From assembly GCA_036340235.1 (NCBI GenBank), contig JAYYZE010000007.1, positions 1 to 40,857 on the forward strand: a stretch of DNA of 40,857 bases, in the 5' to 3' direction. Position numbers and translations under genes: made by a program. Shown here in pieces: positions 1-8,509 of this stretch; the stretch's first letter is position 1, and the number at the start of each line of letters is the position of its first letter. The DNA comes from GCA-2862585 sp036340235 (GTDB lineage: Bacteria; Bacteroidota; Bacteroidia; Flavobacteriales; UBA7312). The notes under the pieces were generated by a model that was not told the origin of the DNA, made no database searches, and worked only from the letters and a program-made list of their open reading frames with translations.

Positions 1-2994
1 ACAGCTACTATCATCAGCATTGGCTAATGGATCGAAGTTGTCGGCAGTTGGATCAGTACATCCTAAGATTGTATAGATACAACTACCATCATCTTCAGTA
101 GCATTAGGGTCGTAGTTGTTGGCTGATAAATCAGTGCATCCACAATTTTGAGATAAGCTAAACGAATACAAATCATTGTGTAGTGTAGTAGTTTGTCTGT
201 CATATCCTGATGTGAAATACACATCACAGTTAATAACAAAACTTCCGGGTGCCCATCGCGAATAACCTGGGTGTGATTCTAATTGTGTCCAATTATTTAT
301 TTCAGGATTATATTTCCAGAATTGACCACATTCCATATAGCTGTGATTGTCCCCATCGCCACTCAACACATATCCTTTACCATTAAATGAAAACTGGGTG
401 CCAGCTACTCTACCCTCTGCTGGAAAAGCAGCTATTTCGGTCCATGAATCATTTTCATGTTGATATCGATAAAAATCGCTGTGTATGTTATAGTTGTTGT
501 TAATTGAATTACCATGGCCAAATCCAACGTAAGCGTAATCACCAATATCAAAGTAAAAAGGATGATGCCTCGCTCCATGAGGGAAATCAGCATGTTGTAT
601 CCACTCATCAGTATCAATATTATACTCCCACCAGTCATTTAAATTTCCACTGGAGTTATTTCCCATTCCCATATACACTCTATTAGTTACTAATACCATT
701 GCAGGATGAATTCGTCCATCAGAGGGGAATGATGCCAACTGAGTCCAGAAATCGTTGTTGATATCATATTCCCACCAATCTGTATTATATGAAGTGCTAT
801 TTCGTCCAAAACCAACGTACGCTTTGTTCCCATTAGAAACCCCATAACCAAAACCAGTAGGGTTTCCTGGAAAATCAGCTAATTGTTCCCATGAATCTGT
901 TTGAGAATCATACCTGTGCACATCCTTAAGGTAAGTACCAGAAGCTGTATTACCTGCCATCACAAAGCCATATCTATTGCTAGAAAAAGTAATGGGATGA
1001 TGCCTACTTTCCGCCGAATAAGAAGATAATGACTGCCAATTATCACCAACTGGAGCTAACTCACAAAAATCAATTTGATATTGACAACTTCCATCATCAA
1101 TGTCTGCATTTGAATCAAAATTAACAGCCAAAACATCAGTACAGCCCTCAATAATTTCCACACAAAATGTTTGGGTCTCATTGGTTCCAAAATTAGGAAT
1201 AAGTAGTTGAATAAAAATATCTCCACTATTGTTGGTAATGGAATAAAAACCGTCATCGTTAGGATTATTATCATAACCTTCAATTCCGTCACCATAGGTA
1301 TCTGAGATACTAAATTCATAGCACCCATCTAATAAACAATAGGAATAATTATAAGTGGTCTGATTATCGTAGGAGTTTACAGAAATAGAGTCAATACTTC
1401 CTTGTTCATTAGTCAAAGTCCAAGAAGTTTCATAACCCCAAAAATCCGTTGTGACGGATAGGTTTACGTTTTTACAGTCATATTCACAGCTTCCATCATT
1501 AGTATTGGCGAGAGAATTAAAGTTATTTGCTAATGAATCGTTACATCCATAAACAAATGCTAAACAGCTTCCATCGTTGGTATTTGCAAGTGAGTCAAAG
1601 TTGAATTGAGTTTCGTCTGTGCATCCGTAAATGTAAGGAATACAACTATCATCATTTGTATTAGCTAACGGATTAAAATTAAATTGAGTATTATCGATAC
1701 AGCCGAAAATAAATGGAATACAGCTTCCATCGTTGGTATTTGCAAGTGAGTCAAAGTTGAATTGAGTTTCGTCCGTGCAACCGTAAATGTAAGGAATACA
1801 ACTATCATCATTTGTATTAGCTATCGGATTAAAATTAAATTGAGTATTATCGATACAGCCTAAAATAAATGGAATACAGCTTTGGTCATCAAAGTTAGCA
1901 AAAGGGTTATAGTTGTATTGAGTTGAATCCATACAACCATAGACAAAAGGAATGCAACTGCCATCGTCAATTTCAGCGAGGGAGTCAAAATTAAATTGTG
2001 AGGGGTCAGTACAACCACTAATTTCAAAAGAACAGGCGTCCGAATCTAACAAACTGCTTCTTGAAGTTGTTAATGCGGCAATCATTCTATTCTTTTGGCC
2101 AGTCGTAAACATTGTTAGACATGAATCGTAGGAGTAGTCCATGTAATTCATAAACATATCACCGTTAGGGCCATTATTGCAGGTCACATGAGGAAATGTT
2201 TGACAACCACCATTAGAGGTTTCTTGAGTAGGTGTATCATCGACAAAGTCGTCACCGCAATAGCTATCTCCCCAAATGTGCCTGAGGTTGAGCCAATGGC
2301 CTACTTCATGTGTTAATGTACGCCCCAAATTATAGGGGTAAGTCGCAGAACCAATTGAGCCGAAGTATTCGTAATCCACCACCACGCCATCAGTTGCGGC
2401 ACTTCCACCGGGAAATTGAGCAAATCCTAATATTCCGCCATTCATGTTACAAACCCAAATATTCAAATAATCTGACGTATTCCAAGCATCAACGCCCCCT
2501 GATGATGAAAATTTCATATCATTTCCAGAGTACGAAAAAGACGTAGTTGAAGTAAAAACTCGATTAATACCATCAGTAGGGTTGCCTTGAGGATCAACAC
2601 TAGCAAAACAAAATTCTATACCAACATCTGCAACAACTGGCTGAAATGCGTCAGGCACAGTTGAAATATCAGCGTTTTGGGCTCTGAAATCCTTGTTCAA
2701 AGAATCAATCTGAGAAAATATTTGATCATCTAAAATATTTTCTGAATCAGAATTATATAATACATGAACAACAATAGGAATAGTATAGATTTCTGAGGTA
2801 GTACTAAGAAGTGATAAAATTTCACTGTAGTGATTGGTAGCTTGCTCGAGATCTACTAGCTTTTGACCGAATTCTGGATTATCATTGAGCAATTGTAAAT
2901 TATACTCTGTAGTAACGCAATTTCTTTCTTGCGCTTGCAAGTTAGACGAATAAAGAAATAACACAGCACAGAAAATATAAATTGAATACTTCAT
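1..2994 (-). CDS. Secreted M43-type metalloprotease with GCxD repeats and kelch propeller (C-terminus beyond window)
   Basis: The reading frame is open from the ATG at 2994 to the left edge (998 codons). The N-terminus is a signal peptide (MKYSIYIFCAVLFLYSSNLQAQ). Residues ~75-300 form a pappalysin-like (MEROPS M43) domain with the zinc motif HEVGHWLNLRH at ~229-239 and a Met-turn MNYMDY near 281. Asn sits where the metzincin consensus HExxHxxGxxH has Gly. Then come seven 26-residue modules of the form GCxDxxxxNFxxxAxxxDxSC (about 1475-2016), a beta-sandwich-like stretch with a YGDGI motif, one more module, and a kelch-like propeller (about 165-1045; repeated W..L..FP and GYVGFG-type strands). 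Two further modules reach the edge. This is probably an exported, cell-surface or released peptidase; the expected T9SS sorting domain would lie outside the window. Protease assignment is firm; substrate is unknown. Confidence 0.88.
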   Translation of the reverse strand, partial: MKYSIYIFCAVLFLYSSNLQAQERNCVTTEYNLQLLNDNPEFGQKLVDLEQATNHYSEILSLLSTTSEIYTIPIVVHVLYNSDSENILDDQIFSQIDSLNKDFRAQNADISTVPDAFQPVVADVGIEFCFASVDPQGNPTDGINRVFTSTTSFSYSGNDMKFSSSGGVDAWNTSDYLNIWVCNMNGGILGFAQFPGGSAATDGVVVDYEYFGSIGSATYPYNLGRTLTHEVGHWLNLRHIWGDSYCGDDFVDDTPTQETSNGGCQTFPHVTCNNGPNGDMFMNYMDYSYDSCLTMFTTGQKNRMIAALTTSRSSLLDSDACSFEISGCTDPSQFNFDSLAEIDDGSCIPFVYGCMDSTQYNYNPFANFDDQSCIPFILGCIDNTQFNFNPIANTNDDSCIPYIYGCTDETQFNFDSLANTNDGSCIPFIFGCIDNTQFNFNPLANTNDDSCIPYIYGCTDETQFNFDSLANTNDGSCLAFVYGCNDSLANNFNSLANTNDGSCEYDCKNVNLSVTTDFWGYETSWTLTNEQGSIDSISVNSYDNQTTYNYSYCLLDGCYEFSISDTYGDGIEGYDNNPNDDGFYSITNNSGDIFIQLLIPNFGTNETQTFCVEIIEGCTDVLAVNFDSNADIDDGSCQYQIDFCELAPVGDNWQSLSSYSAESRHHPITFSSNRYGFVMAGNTASGTYLKDVHRYDSQTDSWEQLADFPGNPTGFGYGVSNGNKAYVGFGRNSTSYNTDWWEYDINNDFWTQLASFPSDGRIHPAMVLVTNRVYMGMGNNSSGNLNDWWEYNIDTDEWIQHADFPHGARHHPFYFDIGDYAYVGFGHGNSINNNYNIHSDFYRYQHENDSWTEIAAFPAEGRVAGTQFSFNGKGYVLSGDGDNHSYMECGQFWKYNPEINNWTQLESHPGYSRWAPGSFVINCDVYFTSGYDRQTTTLHNDLYSFSLSQNCGCTDLSANNYDPNATEDDGSCIYTILGCTDPTADNFDPLANADDSSC
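1564..1875 (-). repeat. 156-bp near-perfect tandem duplication inside the M43 protease gene
   Basis: Bases 1564-1719 and 1720-1875 are nearly identical; I count about four or five differences. 156 bp is 52 codons, exactly two 26-residue GCxD modules, so the duplication keeps the frame. The flanking modules encode similar protein but differ at the DNA level, so this unit was copied more recently than the rest of the array. Confidence 0.9.
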
Positions 2995-3086
2995 TTAGGT
3001 TTTCTAAAAAAAATAGGTTTTTTTTTAGGCTTCGTTTTTTTTAAAAAAAACTAAAAATTTAAACGACAGTTACACCCCACTAAAGT

Positions 3087-3117
3087 TTTGAATATAATCT
3101 CAAAATAATTACATTTG
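3087..3117 (+). promoter_or_regulatory. Bacteroidota-type promoter for tRNA-Arg
   Basis: TTTG at 3087-3090, a 19-base spacer, then TACATTTG at 3110-3117, an exact match to the Bacteroidota consensus TTTG-N19-TAnnTTTG. It lies 36 bases before the tRNA-Arg 5' end, so a short leader is expected. Confidence 0.7.
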
Positions 3118-3152
3118 CCCTCCAGTTTTTTAATAAAAACACTTTAAATATC

Positions 3153-3226
3153 GGTCGAGTAGCTCAGCTGGATAGAGCATCTGCCTTCTAAGCAGACGGT
3201 CACAGGTTCGAATCCTGTCTCGATCA
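3153..3226 (+). tRNA. tRNA-Arg (anticodon TCT)
   Basis: The 74-nt cloverleaf reads by eye. The acceptor stem pairs GGTCGAG with CTCGATC (one G-U), the D-arm has AGCTCAGCTGGATAGAGC, and the anticodon stem TCTGC/GCAGA closes the loop CTTCTAA with TCT at 3187-3189. The T-arm contains GGTTCGAATCC and the discriminator is A. CCA is not encoded. It decodes AGA. It stands alone between the M43 protease and a decayed gene. Confidence 0.97.
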
Positions 3227-3335
3227 CTTACCAACAACCCTCTTTCTCTACTACATGTAGGGATTTAAAAAAAATTACTCCATAATCTATCATTTTAAGA
3301 TTAATTTCTTATTTCCGATAGGTAATTTGTAAGCT

Positions 3336-4097
3336 ATGACATTCATACTTAAAGCATTTTATTTTTTCGGTTTATTGTTAATGTTCAGTGGGAGTATGTC
3401 TCATCAACCTTCTAATACAGAATTACCAAACCAAGTACTACTAGATTTAAAGCAAGATACAAACAACAACGATAAAAAAGTATTACAAGCCGGACGTAGC
3501 CACTTCCATTGATTTAGGAGAACCTGGAAAGGTTACCTACACGTTATCAGAAAAAAATATTACCTAAAGTGTGTTTTGCGGAACATCTGGAGCAACTCCT
3601 CATATCGCTGGTGCAATTGTATTATTGTATGCAGTGCTCTGTCAAAACTTTACTGACCTCTCTAAATCAAATCAAAACAGTGCTGCTGTTTTGGCACATG
3701 ATTTTATATTGAATGGCGTTGACAGTATTAGCTCATTGGACGGAATCACAATTATAGGTGGTCGCCTAAACCTAAAAATAACCTTCAAGCACTTGTCAAT
3801 GAATGTAATAGCTAGTTATCAACAGGTGAACTAACTTATACTAACAAAATCACCATATACTCCAACCCTATCAAACCTAATAATATATTTAACGTATCAG
3901 TCGATAATATGAGATATTGGAATCATAGTAATATTATTATAGAGTTTATTGACTTAAGGGGTAAAACTGTCGCAAAACAAGAGTTCAACAAAAGTAATCT
4001 GAAAATTTAGTAACCTAATAACATGCAAAAAGGCTTATATTTTGTAAAATTAGTAAATGAAACTCAATGAATATCTGAAAAATTTCTTTTGGAATAG
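3336..4097 (+). pseudogene. Decayed subtilisin-family serine protease with T9SS type A sorting domain
   Basis: An ATG at 3336 opens a signal-peptide-like segment (MTFILKAFYFFGLLLMFSGS) that stops after 58 codons. One base out of frame lies KPDVA, the segment that precedes the active-site serine in subtilases. After an in-frame TAA comes GTSGATPHIAG (from ~3580), the S8 serine motif. The Asp and His parts of the catalytic domain are absent, so a large internal deletion is likely. In another frame, 3820-4008 encodes KITIYSNPIKPNNIFNVSV and a RGKTVAKQEF strand. After a stop, MQKGLYFVKLVNET, a second stop, and ISEKFLLE complete a recognisable T9SS C-terminal domain. At least one frameshift and several stops make function very unlikely. 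Confidence 0.82.
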
Positions 4098-4249
4098 TAT
4101 GAATTAAATGATAACAAAAATGCTAGTATTACATTCATATCTATATTATTATTACAAAAAGAAAACATAGGGTTAAAAGTAGATGATATTAAATTTTGTT
4201 TTGGTTTATTTGTCTAATTTTAGAATACTAATTTGGTCATCCAAATAAA

Positions 4250-5668
4250 ATGAAATACTCAAAAATCGCTTCAATTTTACTGCTAAGCATAGTCATAAAA
4301 ATTAGTTTTATTAACGTTGGTATGTTTTGGGACAACGTATTGTTTGCTTCTAAAATGGGTCTAAACTTATTGGACAATGGTATTTTTAACTGGCTTAGTA
4401 TACCAAATGAGAGTGACCCAGGACACCCCCCATTTTTGGCTACCCTACTAGCTATCAGCTGGAGCATTTTTGGAAAATCATTGACAACTTCACATATGAC
4501 AATGATACCCTTTGTATTCGGCACATTATTTCAAATTTATTTGTTTGTTAGTCATTTTATTAAAAATAAAAATTCACAATTATTAGGATTTTTATTTGTA
4601 ATTGCCGATCCTACCTTTTTGTCACAATTAATACTTGTCAATCCAGAAATCATACAACTTTTTTTCTTTTTCTTAGCACTTAATGGTTTATTGAAATCAA
4701 ATAAAATTCTAAAGTTAACTGGCTTATCCTTTTTAGGATTAGCCAGTTATCGTGGTATGATGCTGTGTGGTGGTATCTTTTTAGTTGATATTATATTGTC
4801 TTTGTTCGTTTATAAAAAAAAAATATACCAATTCTTTAATCGCAAAACAATATTAACTTATCTACTAGGCGCTCTACCCGCCTTTTTATATATTACTTTT
4901 AGATTGGTATTTAAAGGATGGATAAGCGATAATCCAGAGGAAGTTTGGGGAAACGCTTGGCAGTTTGATTCTAGCGAACATTTTTTCGCTAACTTATTTT
5001 CTAATAGCCTAGTTCTGGGTCATCGGTTCTTAGATTTTGGAAGATATGCTTTGTTTGGATTTGTAATTATTACCTATCTTTTCAAACGCAAACAACTAAA
5101 TTGGAATCAACTAAGACCAATTTTTATCATATTTATTTTTTCCACTTTTATAATATATTTCATTTCTCTTTTGATGAAAAACCCTATGGGTCATCGGTAT
5201 TTTATACCATCATATCTATCATTTTCATTACTTACCTTCATCATTTTAAATCAATTCAAAAGAAAACATTTTATCTATTTCATTCTATTTGGCTCATTGT
5301 TGTTGGGTAATTTCATTATATATCCCAAAAAAATATCTCAAGGTTGGGATGCTTCACTTGCGCACCTACCCTATTGGAAATTGAGAAAAAAAGCAATCGA
5401 TTTTTTGGATAAAGATGGTATTACTATAAATGAAACAGCCACTTTCTTTCCAAACCGAACCAAAATTGACAATATTGATTTAAATAATGACTACCGTTCA
5501 TTTATTGGTTTTTCAGGCAAAGAAGAATATGTTTTTTATTCAAATGTTTTTAATTTATCGGATGAGGATCTTTTAGCAATAGAAACCAATTACCTTCTCA
5601 TAAAACGCTTTGAAAAAAATAGGGTTTTTGTTGAAATCTATCAAAAAAAACAAACTACCTCACCTTAA
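4250..5668 (+). CDS. GT-C fold integral membrane glycosyltransferase (PMT/ArnT-like)
   Basis: The 472-residue protein is very hydrophobic with roughly ten or more membrane segments. The first periplasmic loop carries FWDN and then DPGHPPF (about residues 62-68), the acidic-plus-HPP signature of GT-C transferases such as PMT and ArnT that use polyprenyl-phosphate sugars. It therefore probably transfers a sugar on the periplasmic face; donor and acceptor cannot be told from the sequence. The C-terminal ~100 residues are soluble. It stands alone between a pseudogene and the convergent def gene, whose 3' end it overlaps by 14 bp. A10 at 4814-4823 (YKKKIY) is a slippage-prone run, but the frame is intact here. 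Confidence 0.75.
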   Translation: MKYSKIASILLLSIVIKISFINVGMFWDNVLFASKMGLNLLDNGIFNWLSIPNESDPGHPPFLATLLAISWSIFGKSLTTSHMTMIPFVFGTLFQIYLFVSHFIKNKNSQLLGFLFVIADPTFLSQLILVNPEIIQLFFFFLALNGLLKSNKILKLTGLSFLGLASYRGMMLCGGIFLVDIILSLFVYKKKIYQFFNRKTILTYLLGALPAFLYITFRLVFKGWISDNPEEVWGNAWQFDSSEHFFANLFSNSLVLGHRFLDFGRYALFGFVIITYLFKRKQLNWNQLRPIFIIFIFSTFIIYFISLLMKNPMGHRYFIPSYLSFSLLTFIILNQFKRKHFIYFILFGSLLLGNFIIYPKKISQGWDASLAHLPYWKLRKKAIDFLDKDGITINETATFFPNRTKIDNIDLNNDYRSFIGFSGKEEYVFYSNVFNLSDEDLLAIETNYLLIKRFEKNRVFVEIYQKKQTTSP

Positions 5669-6221
5669 TTTGGGGATATTTCATTCGATAATCAACCTTG
5701 ACTTTTCCCTTTGAAATGTTGCTTAGCTTTCTTTTAAGAAGGCGTTTTTTTAGAGGGCTCAAATAATCGGTAAACAATATGCCCTCTAAATGATCGTATT
5801 CATGCTGAATTATTCTTGCTTTTGTACCATCATAAGTTTCCTCAATGGTGTTAAAGTTTTCATCCTGATATTTGATGCGAATCTTTGATTTTCGGCTAAT
5901 ATCTTCTCTAACAGTTGGAATGGACAAGCACCCCTCGTTGAAATCCCACTCGGAGCCTTGCTCACTAATAATTTCAGGATTAATGAATACTTTACAGAAA
6001 TCTTCCATATCCTTTTGCTCATCTGAAAATGGACTGCCGTCAACAATAAATAAGCGAATGCTTTTGGCTATTTGCGGAGCAGCAAGACCAACACCATTGG
6101 CTGCATACATGGTTTCAAACATGTCTTCAATCAATTTTTTAAGCATGGGGTAATCCTGTGAAATGACTTTAGCTTTTTGCTTTAGCACAGGAGTTCCAAA
6201 AGCGACTATTGGAAGTATCAT
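5655..6221 (-). CDS. def: Peptide deformylase
   Basis: It removes the formyl group from the N-terminal methionine of new proteins. All three family motifs are present in the 188-residue protein: GVGLAAPQ at 43-50, EGCLS at 96-100 (metal-binding Cys) and QHEYDH at 139-144 (two metal-binding His and the catalytic Glu). The length is normal. It begins directly after the MoxR stop codon with no gap and is the last gene of a long minus-strand run, so it is probably co-transcribed. Its end overlaps the convergent glycosyltransferase by 14 bp. Confidence 0.97.
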   Translation of the reverse strand: MILPIVAFGTPVLKQKAKVISQDYPMLKKLIEDMFETMYAANGVGLAAPQIAKSIRLFIVDGSPFSDEQKDMEDFCKVFINPEIISEQGSEWDFNEGCLSIPTVREDISRKSKIRIKYQDENFNTIEETYDGTKARIIQHEYDHLEGILFTDYLSPLKKRLLKRKLSNISKGKVKVDYRMKYPQIKVR

Positions 6222-7175
6222 TTAGAGTAATTCTTGAATGATTTGTTCGATACTTACACCCTCTGCATCTGCCATATATGTTTTGACTATTCGATGCCTT
6301 AATATTGGCTCAGCAACGGCTTGGACATCCTCAATATCTGGAGAATACTTGCCATTAATAGCAGCATGGCATTTAGCTCCAACAACTAAGAACTGAGAAG
6401 CCCTTGGGCCAGCACCCCAAGCAATAAATTTATTGACAAAGTCAGAGGCATGATCTGATTTTGGACGTGTTTTTCCAATCAGCTTCACAGCATATTCAAC
6501 AACATTATCAGCGACTGGAATTTTACGAATTAATTTTTGATATTTAAGAATTTGATCGGAATCCAAAATCGTATTTAATGTTACCTGTTTGTTAGATGTC
6601 GTGTTTTTTATAACCTCTACCTCTTCAGAAAAAGAGGGGTAATCTAACACAACATTAAACATAAATCGATCTAGTTGAGCTTCTGGCAATGGATATGTCC
6701 CCTCCTGCTCAATGGGATTTTGGGTAGCTAACACAAAAAACGGTTTTGAAAGCTGGTATTGTTTACCCGATGCCGTTACAGCTTTTTCTTGCATTGCCTC
6801 CAAAAGGGCAGCTTGTGTTTTGGGAGGGGTTCTGTTAATTTCATCGGCTAAAATTATATTTGAAAATAAAGGGCCTTTGTTAAACGAAAATTGTCTATTT
6901 TCATCTAAAATCTCAGATCCAATAATATCTGAAGGCATTAAATCTGGTGTGAATTGAATACGCTTAAAATCTAGCCCTAAACATTGGGAAATAGTCTGCA
7001 CTAGTAGTGTTTTGGCCAAGCCAGGAACACCAACCAGTAAGCAATGACCTTGACTGAATATTGAAATCAGTACATTTTTAACCACTAGATCCTGCCCGAC
7101 AATAACTTTTCCTATTTCTAATCTAAAATCTTCGTATGATTTCTTAAAACTATCTAACTCTTTAACCTCTGACAT
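6222..7175 (-). CDS. MoxR-family AAA+ ATPase
   Basis: A 317-residue AAA+ protein. The Walker A is GVPGLAKT at 49-56 with the Gly-Leu-Ala variant typical of MoxR. Walker B is ILADEINRTPPKTQAALLEAMQE at ~108-130, and sensor 1 lies in ATQNPIEQEGTYPLPEAQLDRF. MoxR proteins act as chaperone-like ATPases, often with von Willebrand factor A partners. Here the usual DUF58/VWA genes do not follow; def and the parvulin cluster flank it instead. It lies 5 bp after the SurA-like gene, which suggests shared transcription. Family assignment is firm, client unknown. Confidence 0.93.
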   Translation of the reverse strand: MSEVKELDSFKKSYEDFRLEIGKVIVGQDLVVKNVLISIFSQGHCLLVGVPGLAKTLLVQTISQCLGLDFKRIQFTPDLMPSDIIGSEILDENRQFSFNKGPLFSNIILADEINRTPPKTQAALLEAMQEKAVTASGKQYQLSKPFFVLATQNPIEQEGTYPLPEAQLDRFMFNVVLDYPSFSEEVEVIKNTTSNKQVTLNTILDSDQILKYQKLIRKIPVADNVVEYAVKLIGKTRPKSDHASDFVNKFIAWGAGPRASQFLVVGAKCHAAINGKYSPDIEDVQAVAEPILRHRIVKTYMADAEGVSIEQIIQELL

Positions 7176-7180
7176 TATAT

Positions 7181-8509
7181 TTAATATTTCAAACTTTCAC
7201 TCCAATTACAATTGTAATCGTCTTTGACATCAATAAACGTTTCCTTTACTTTTTTGAGTTTCCATGTTTCAAGTGCTTTGGCTTTGTTCTCTTGAAGAGC
7301 TACTGTATAAATACGGTCATAATCGTCTTTAAGGTTAGCCTCGTGTTCTTCGATTATTTTATCAACATAAATAACACGGCACGATTTTCTACCATCCAAT
7401 GTATTAAATACTGTAGCTGATGAGTATTGTCCTTGAGCTAAGCCGTCAATTGTTGTAGAAATGTCAATAGAAAGGTCTTCTAATACAAAAGCTGATGAGC
7501 CTGTCTTTGGATTGACAATTACTCCTCCATTATTTTTTGACTCATCCTCCGAATAACGTAAAGCTAACTGTTCAAAGCTTAAAGTATCTCTTTCCATTAA
7601 AGTCGTCAAACTATCTAGCTTGGTTTTAGCATTAAAAATAGATTCTTTACTTATGTTAGGCTTTAAAAGAATGTGGCGAACATTAAATTGCTCACCACGT
7701 CGCTTGACCATCTGAATAAGATGAAAACCAAATTTTGTTTCAACAATATCTGAAAGTTCTCCTTCTTGTAAACGAAAGGCTGCCGACTCAAACTTTGGAA
7801 CAAATTTCCCTTTTTTGACAAATCCTAAATCACCACCTTGACTAGCTGATCCGTCATCAGAGTACAAGGATGCCAAAAATGAAAAATCTTCGCCATTCTG
7901 TATTCTCTTCTTAAAATCATTTAGCTTGTCGATAAGACGCTTGCGCTCATATTCGTCAACTTTTGGGTAGACGATAATTTGTGATATATGGATCTCTTCT
8001 GGAAAAATTGGCAAACTGTCTTTTGGAATTCTGTTAAAAAACTTCTGAACGTCTAAAGGGGTTATACTAACATTGGAGGTAATCTGGCTTTCCATCCTTT
8101 GTGCTAGCATTTGTTCCTTAATCAAAAATGCGAACTCTTCTCTGATTTCTGATATGGATTTTTTGAAATATTTTTCAACCTTTTGTTCTGACCCTAATTC
8201 ACTAACAAAATAGTCTAACCGTTGATTGATAGTATTGTTTACCTCATCCTCTGTTACTTCTAAACTATCTACTTCTGCATGGTGAGACAACAGTTTTTGA
8301 AGAATCAATTCGTCCAAAACTTGACACTTTATTTCCTTTTCATCAAAAATGACGCCCTGTTGCCTAAGTTGTAAGTATTGTGATTCTATAGCTGATTTTA
8401 GAATGATTTTATCACCAACTACAGCAACAATGCCTTCAACCACTTGTTGTGAAAAAACAGATAAATTAAAAAAGCAAAGGTAAATTAATAAAAAACTACT
8501 TCTGATCAT
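7181..8509 (-). CDS. SurA-like periplasmic peptidyl-prolyl isomerase/chaperone
   Basis: I choose the ATG at 8509 (442 residues) because it starts a clean signal peptide, MIRSSFLLIYLCFFNLSVFSQQ; an in-frame ATG at 8551 would add 14 residues ahead of it. After cleavage comes a SurA N-domain (VVEGIVAVVGDKIILKSAI), then a parvulin domain (IHISQIIVYP ... SDDGSASQGGDLGFVKKG ... GFHLIQMVKRR). A second, degenerate parvulin-like segment begins at FNVRHILLKP, and a C-terminal helix follows. Such proteins escort outer-membrane proteins through the periplasm. The start overlaps the upstream lipoprotein gene by 14 bp, consistent with coupled translation. Confidence 0.9.
   Translation of the reverse strand: MIRSSFLLIYLCFFNLSVFSQQVVEGIVAVVGDKIILKSAIESQYLQLRQQGVIFDEKEIKCQVLDELILQKLLSHHAEVDSLEVTEDEVNNTINQRLDYFVSELGSEQKVEKYFKKSISEIREEFAFLIKEQMLAQRMESQITSNVSITPLDVQKFFNRIPKDSLPIFPEEIHISQIIVYPKVDEYERKRLIDKLNDFKKRIQNGEDFSFLASLYSDDGSASQGGDLGFVKKGKFVPKFESAAFRLQEGELSDIVETKFGFHLIQMVKRRGEQFNVRHILLKPNISKESIFNAKTKLDSLTTLMERDTLSFEQLALRYSEDESKNNGGVIVNPKTGSSAFVLEDLSIDISTTIDGLAQGQYSSATVFNTLDGRKSCRVIYVDKIIEEHEANLKDDYDRIYTVALQENKAKALETWKLKKVKETFIDVKDDYNCNWSESLKY

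Noticed and set aside
432..1328. Short open frames overlapping the left-edge gene
   Set aside because: They lie in other frames of the M43/kelch coding sequence and have no recognisable features.
1475..2016. Regularly spaced DNA repeats that could suggest a CRISPR-like array
   Set aside because: The period is 78 bp, in frame, and encodes Cys-rich GCxD protein modules. Spacer and repeat evolve together, so it is a coding repeat.
3251..3260. Perfect palindrome CTACATGTAG after tRNA-Arg
   Set aside because: It is short, has no T-run and no second copy I noticed, so neither a terminator nor an operator can be supported.
3230..4249. tRNA-adjacent genomic island or integrated element
   Set aside because: No integrase, direct repeat of the tRNA 3' end, or foreign genes are visible; only a decayed protease gene lies there.
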